Shown here: piece after piece, positions 60,353 to 64,000 of the stretch
How the letters are laid out: each line of letters starts with the position of its first letter
How positions within the stretch are numbered: position 1 is the stretch's first letter
Assembly: GCA_002841695.1 (NCBI GenBank)
Contig: PHAN01000005.1
Location: 1-64,000, forward strand
From: Elusimicrobia bacterium HGW-Elusimicrobia-1
GTDB lineage: Bacteria > Elusimicrobiota > Endomicrobiia > PHAN01
Direction: 5' to 3'
Length of the DNA: 64,000 nucleotides
Position numbers and translations under genes: made by a program
The notes under the pieces: model-generated
What the model was told of the DNA's origin: nothing
Databases searched by the model: none
What the model saw: the letters and a program-made list of their open reading frames with translations, nothing else

Positions 60353-62145
60353 AAGTAGTATTCAAGAATTATATCTTTGGCCTTAAGCAGTTTCAAAATG
60401 CCGGAGACGGCCGCCTCCGGATTTTTCCGCGCCGGAATTTCAAGGTCGACGGGGTACCGGTCGAAATTATTTTCGCCGACGTTTATTACGAGTATTTCGT
60501 GGGGTTCGTTGAGGAATTTGAGTTTCTCGACGTCGTAATCGTCGGCGTCGTCAACGGTCGTTATAAATATCATACCGGCGTCGGTCATTATGCGGGCGAG
60601 TTCCCCCAGGCGACGGACGCGCTCGTCGGGGTCGCCCGCTATATCAGCATCGAGGCCTTTATGAATATTCGCCATGCCGAGATAATAGGCGTTATACTCG
60701 CGCACAAAAAGTTCTTTTTCAAGCGCTTTGGCCATATCTCTTTTCCCGACACCGGCGCCGCCCGTTATTACTATGAACTTTGATTTGTGTTTTTGCCGCT
60801 GTTCTCGCCGTTCGGGCGATATCAAACCCTTTTCCCAGATACCCTCGCGCTCACGGACATGTCGCTTGAGTATCGAATCTTCGGACGTGTAATTTTCGAC
60901 GATAACGCCACCGCCGGCGATTTCGTAATTGTCTACGATGACGAATCTGCCGGTGCCTTCGTTTTCCGCCGCCGCATCGAAGGCCAGCGGCTTCGACGTT
61001 TCAAGCACGCATTCCGCCACGTCGTGACGGTCCACCTGCTGTTTGCCGGCTATCGTGCTCAAGTCCGAAGCGTCTATGACCTGGACTACCTCGGCAAGCC
61101 GCACGGCGGCGTTGGCCGTAGCGAGTTTTAGTTTGTAGTTTTTGTCTTTTATCATCGGAGCGCGGCCGACCCAGAATATGTTCGCCTTGAATCTGGATCC
61201 GACCTGCGGCTGCCGCTCGACGGCCTTCGCCATGATGTCGCCCGGGCGGATGTATATCTGGGTCGCAAGCGTAAAGCCCGCGGCCTCGAGCGCGCGAGCC
61301 GAAGTTTTGGCCGGAGCGTTGAACACCTCCGCGGATTTTATGAATGTCTTCTTGCGCGACGGCAGAAAAATTACCTCGTCTCCGACGGAAACCGAACCCG
61401 AATCCACCGTGCCCGCGACGATTCTCCTGTCATCGCCGCCGCGCGTGAACTTGTAAACATCCTGCACCGGAAAACGAAACGGCCTGCCGGCGATGTCCCC
61501 GGCACACTCGAACAAATCAAGCTGCTTCAGGACGGTCGGGCCGGTATGCCACGGCATATGTTTCGAGAGCGACGCGATATTATGCCCCTCTCTGGCGCTG
61601 ATGGGAATGAAGCCCGTGGGAGATACATTTATGCGCGCAAGAAATGCGGAGTACTCATCGCGTATTTCGTTAAATACCTTTTCGTCGTATCCGACCAAAT
61701 CCATTTTATTGACGAGCACCGAAACCTGCCGGACTCCGAGCATCGAAACCATGTGGCCGTGACGCTTGGAGTTTTCCTGTATTCCTTCGCGGGCGTCTAT
61801 CACGAGCAACGCGGCTTCGGCGCGGGCGGCTCCTGTTATCATATTTTTAAGAAACTCGATGTGGCCGGGAGCGTCTATTATAATATAATCTCTTTTTTCC
61901 GTCTTAAAAAAACTCCGGGCGGTGTCTATGGTAATCCCCTGCGAGCGTTCGTCTTTGAGGGCGTCCAGAAGAAAAGCGTACTCGAAAGGCCGTGAGTTCC
62001 GGCGGCACATTTCTTTGACCTGATCGAGTTTTCCGTCGGGCAAAGAGCCCGTATCGGCCAGAAGCCGCCCTATTACCGTGCTCTTGCCGTGGTCTACGTG
62101 ACCCACTATAACTATATTCATACGCTCTCTGGCGATGTTTGACAT
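60349..62145 (-). CDS. cysN: sulfate adenylyltransferase subunit 1 with degenerate APS-kinase domain
   Basis: 598 residues from ATG 62145 (GGAAAAAAT upstream). GTPase motifs [17 protein letters not shown] and NKMD mark CysN, which with CysD makes APS from sulfate and ATP. The C-terminal 170 residues look like APS kinase (CysC) but the Walker motif reads GGAGVGKRD instead of GxxGxGKST, and the DGDNxR motif is replaced by [13 protein letters not shown]. The kinase part is therefore probably inactive, in agreement with the neighbouring APS-type reductase. Confidence 0.93.
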   Translation of the reverse strand: MSNIARERMNIVIVGHVDHGKSTVIGRLLADTGSLPDGKLDQVKEMCRRNSRPFEYAFLLDALKDERSQGITIDTARSFFKTEKRDYIIIDAPGHIEFLKNMITGAARAEAALLVIDAREGIQENSKRHGHMVSMLGVRQVSVLVNKMDLVGYDEKVFNEIRDEYSAFLARINVSPTGFIPISAREGHNIASLSKHMPWHTGPTVLKQLDLFECAGDIAGRPFRFPVQDVYKFTRGGDDRRIVAGTVDSGSVSVGDEVIFLPSRKKTFIKSAEVFNAPAKTSARALEAAGFTLATQIYIRPGDIMAKAVERQPQVGSRFKANIFWVGRAPMIKDKNYKLKLATANAAVRLAEVVQVIDASDLSTIAGKQQVDRHDVAECVLETSKPLAFDAAAENEGTGRFVIVDNYEIAGGGVIVENYTSEDSILKRHVREREGIWEKGLISPERREQRQKHKSKFIVITGGAGVGKRDMAKALEKELFVREYNAYYLGMANIHKGLDADIAGDPDERVRRLGELARIMTDAGMIFITTVDDADDYDVEKLKFLNEPHEILVINVGENNFDRYPVDLEIPARKNPEAAVSGILKLLKAKDIILEYYL

Positions 62146-62155
62146 ATTTTTTCCT

Positions 62156-63037
62156 TTACATATATCCGTCGCGGCGAAGAGTTTCAAGACCGCCGCCGTC
62201 TTCTTTGTCCTGCTCCCTGCCCGATCTCTCGGCTATATTGACGAATTGCCCCGTGCGCAGTTCTTCGACGATATCGCGGGGATTGCGCGCCCGCGAAGCC
62301 ACCGGTTTCGTGCACGGAGCGCATCCGAGCGACCGGTAGCGGTGCCCGGTGCCATCATCGAAATAAAGCGACACGACCGGTATTTTTTCTCTGTCTATGT
62401 ATTCCCAGATATTAAGTTCCGTCCAGTCGAGCAACGGATGAATGCGCACGTGAGTCCCGGGCGCAAAATCCGTCTTGTACTGGTTCCAGAACTCCGGCGG
62501 CTGGTCTCCGACGTCCCACTCGTTATTTTCGTCCCTGGGCGAAAAATATCTCTCCTTTGAACGGCTGCCTTCCTCGTCGGCGCGCACGCCGGCTATAACG
62601 CCGGTGTAGGGCTCTTTATTTTCGTCGGGCGCATATTTTTTTAAGTTATGGTCCATTCTGTAACGCGGCCAGTCGCCGGAAAGCGTGTGTTTGAGCGCTT
62701 CGCTTTTAAGGTTCCTGCAGCAGGCGATTCGGTCGGTATTTCCGTCGGGAAAAGTCAGTTTTGCGTCGAGCGCGGCCTTATTCTGTCCGTAAATCATGTC
62801 CAGCCCCCACTCAACGGCCAGACGATCCCGATAGATTATCATCTCAGGAATTTTATAATGAGTGTCTATGTGAACGAGCGGCAGCGGCACGTGTCCGAAA
62901 AACGCTTTTCTGGCAAGCCACAAAAGCACGGTGGAATCCTTGCCGATGGACCAAAGCATGCACAGATTTTTGAAGTTTCTGTACGCCTCGCGCAATATAT
63001 AAACGCTTTGCGATTCCAATCTGTCGAGATTATCCAT
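62156..63037 (-). CDS. cysD: sulfate adenylyltransferase subunit 2
   Basis: 293 residues from ATG 63037 ([19 protein letters not shown]), the usual family start; a longer frame from 63250 runs into cysH. The PP-loop is [17 protein letters not shown]. Other family marks are [33 protein letters not shown] and [10 protein letters not shown]. It catalyses adenylyl transfer to sulfate, driven by the CysN GTPase encoded next in the operon. Confidence 0.97.
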   Translation of the reverse strand: MDNLDRLESQSVYILREAYRNFKNLCMLWSIGKDSTVLLWLARKAFFGHVPLPLVHIDTHYKIPEMIIYRDRLAVEWGLDMIYGQNKAALDAKLTFPDGNTDRIACCRNLKSEALKHTLSGDWPRYRMDHNLKKYAPDENKEPYTGVIAGVRADEEGSRSKERYFSPRDENNEWDVGDQPPEFWNQYKTDFAPGTHVRIHPLLDWTELNIWEYIDREKIPVVSLYFDDGTGHRYRSLGCAPCTKPVASRARNPRDIVEELRTGQFVNIAERSGREQDKEDGGGLETLRRDGYM

Positions 63038-63039
63038 AT

Positions 63040-63783
63040 TCAATCGCTCCGTTTCATTTTTTCCGTCGACGCGTTGCCCGCGTGCAACCCGCATTCCTTG
63101 GCCGCGCCGGACGTTTCCCACCACCACCGTCCGGCTCGGAAATCCTCGCCGGGTTTTACCGCTCTTGTGCAGGGCGCGCAGCCGATGCTTGTATAGCCCC
63201 TGTCGCGGAGTTTGTTGTAGGGGACATCGTTTTTTTTGATGTAATTCCACACGTCATCGCCGGACCAGTCGGCCAGCGGATTAACCTTAAAGAGTCCGAA
63301 GTTTTCGTCCCACTCGATTTTTTGAATCAGTTCCCTGCTGTTTGACTGTTCTTTCCTCAATCCGCATATCCACGCTTTGAGGTTTTTCAGTTTTTTCTCA
63401 AGAGGTTCGACTTTCCTCACGCGGCAGCAGAGTTTCCTTTTTTCGGGACTTTCATAAAACAGATTTTCGCCGTGCTCCGTTATCATTTTTTCGACGGAAG
63501 CCGGGTCCGGCCGCACGATTTCGATATTTATCGAATAACGTCTCTGTGTCGCATCCAGAGTATCGAAGGTCTCGATGGGCAAACGCCCCGTATCGAGCGT
63601 GAATATCCGCGCATTTTTGCCGGCTTTCGCGAGCATATCCGTAAGCGCCTGGTCCTCGGCGCCGAAACTCGTGGCCAGAGCGACCGAATCCCGCCCGAAC
63701 TTTTCTATCGCCCACGAAACGATAACTTCGGCGGATTTGTCTCTTATTTCCGTTGCGAGAGATTCGACATCGCTCTTGTTCAT
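63040..63783 (-). CDS. cysH: adenylyl-sulfate (APS-type) reductase
   Basis: 247 residues. The PP-loop-like start is [20 protein letters not shown] then [10 protein letters not shown]. The pairs [12 protein letters not shown] and [10 protein letters not shown] give the CC...CxxC set that binds the 4Fe-4S cluster in APS reductases, and [10 protein letters not shown] holds the catalytic Cys near the C-terminus. It reduces APS to sulfite using thioredoxin. Its ATG overlaps the upstream DUF2061 stop (ATGA). Confidence 0.95.
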   Translation of the reverse strand: MNKSDVESLATEIRDKSAEVIVSWAIEKFGRDSVALATSFGAEDQALTDMLAKAGKNARIFTLDTGRLPIETFDTLDATQRRYSINIEIVRPDPASVEKMITEHGENLFYESPEKRKLCCRVRKVEPLEKKLKNLKAWICGLRKEQSNSRELIQKIEWDENFGLFKVNPLADWSGDDVWNYIKKNDVPYNKLRDRGYTSIGCAPCTRAVKPGEDFRAGRWWWETSGAAKECGLHAGNASTEKMKRSD

Positions 63784-64000
63784 ATATTGTAATCTATCGG
63801 TCTTATCCTGCGCCCGAATTTTATTTTATCCCACACCCGCTCGTGGATATAATACAATAGCGGCTTTGTGAATATCTCGACGAGCCCTACCGAAATCGCC
63901 ACCCTTATTCTGCCCGTAATGGCAAAAGTGATGGCGGTCGTGTATAAAGTGCTGACGGCGCGATGGGAGAACGCCTTAAAAACGCTGCGCTTTCTTTCTT
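63780..64000 (-). CDS. DUF2061 membrane protein, 3' part (runs off window end)
   Basis: Read directly from the minus strand: KRSVFKAFSHRAVSTLYTTA then ITFAITGRIRVAISVGLVEI, FTKPLLYYIHERVWDKIKFG and a basic end. This is the DUF2061 pattern (two helices, LYYxHERxW box). DUF2061 proteins are often encoded beside or fused to sulfate-activation genes, with unknown role. It overlaps cysH by 4 bp, so it belongs to the operon. The 5' end is outside the window. Confidence 0.85.
   Translation of the reverse strand, partial: ERKRSVFKAFSHRAVSTLYTTAITFAITGRIRVAISVGLVEIFTKPLLYYIHERVWDKIKFGRRIRPIDYNI

Noticed and set aside
1-64000. CRISPR array
   Set aside because: No regularly spaced repeats with unique spacers were seen; short tandem repeats such as 25860-25900 and the three 16-mers near 48.0-48.2 kb do not fit.

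Overview
The window reads as a chromosomal segment of an uncultured Gram-negative bacterium. It carries a PorV/UPF0164-type outer-membrane barrel, a secreted subtilase with an FlgD-like C-terminal domain, and a secreted repeat protein of a kind I associate with Elusimicrobiota/Omnitrophota-like candidate phyla. The phylum is an inference. The tRNA-Asn gene lacks an encoded CCA. Almost every gene outside one mobile element lies on the minus strand.

Layout. 1-0.9 kb: 5' part of a secreted repeat protein behind a cyclic-di-GMP-I (GEMM-I) riboswitch. 1.0-1.3 kb: a degenerate repeat/IS end. 1.3-3.8 kb: an AAA/DUF4143 ATPase and an M28 peptidase. 3.9-23.1 kb: a long unidirectional cluster, mostly secreted or membrane proteins of unknown function (HEAT repeats, two HExxH zincins, WG repeats, zinc ribbons, two detached pseudopilin-like heads). 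Its upstream end is an ECF sigma factor, a zf-HC2 anti-sigma factor and a TPR-CHAT protease-like protein, which suggests signal-responsive control. 23.1-24.3 kb: a decayed IS3-family element whose end repeats also occur at 1.0-1.3 kb.

24.3-38.3 kb: a defence island with XRE-ImmA/IrrE regulator + PIN-like + HEPN-like genes behind a consensus promoter, an AlbA_2 protein, and a type I restriction-modification operon (hsdM, a DUF1016 nuclease, hsdS, hsdR, a DUF4268 protein) preceded by a DUF4145 protein. It ends at a broken tyrosine integrase. 38.3-39.4 kb: an orphan gene flanked by near-identical 14-bp repeats, beside the 3' remnant of a second PorV-like gene. 39.4-44.4 kb: lipoprotein, PorV-like barrel and subtilase, transcribed from a good sigma-70 promoter through a ~500-nt leader with two related structured elements, each followed by an intrinsic terminator. 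I could not assign these elements to a known RNA class; they are the most interesting candidates here.

44.4-55.06 kb: an integrative element ending in tRNA-Asn. It carries a large serine integrase whose last codons are antisense to the tRNA, a tyrosine recombinase with a C-terminal DNA-binding extension, a degenerate recombinase-like protein, an excisionase-like pseudogene, its own sigma-70-family factor, an SbcD-like phosphoesterase with altered metal motifs, and a leader region rich in hairpins, direct repeats and tiny ORFs. 55.7-64 kb: a tightly overlapping sulfate-assimilation/siroheme operon (DUF2061, cysH, cysD, cysN with a degenerate APS-kinase tail, a short Met8-like dehydrogenase, a HemC-CobA-HemD fusion lacking HemC domain 3, hemB, hemL). 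This set would activate sulfate, reduce APS and make the siroheme needed for sulfite reduction.
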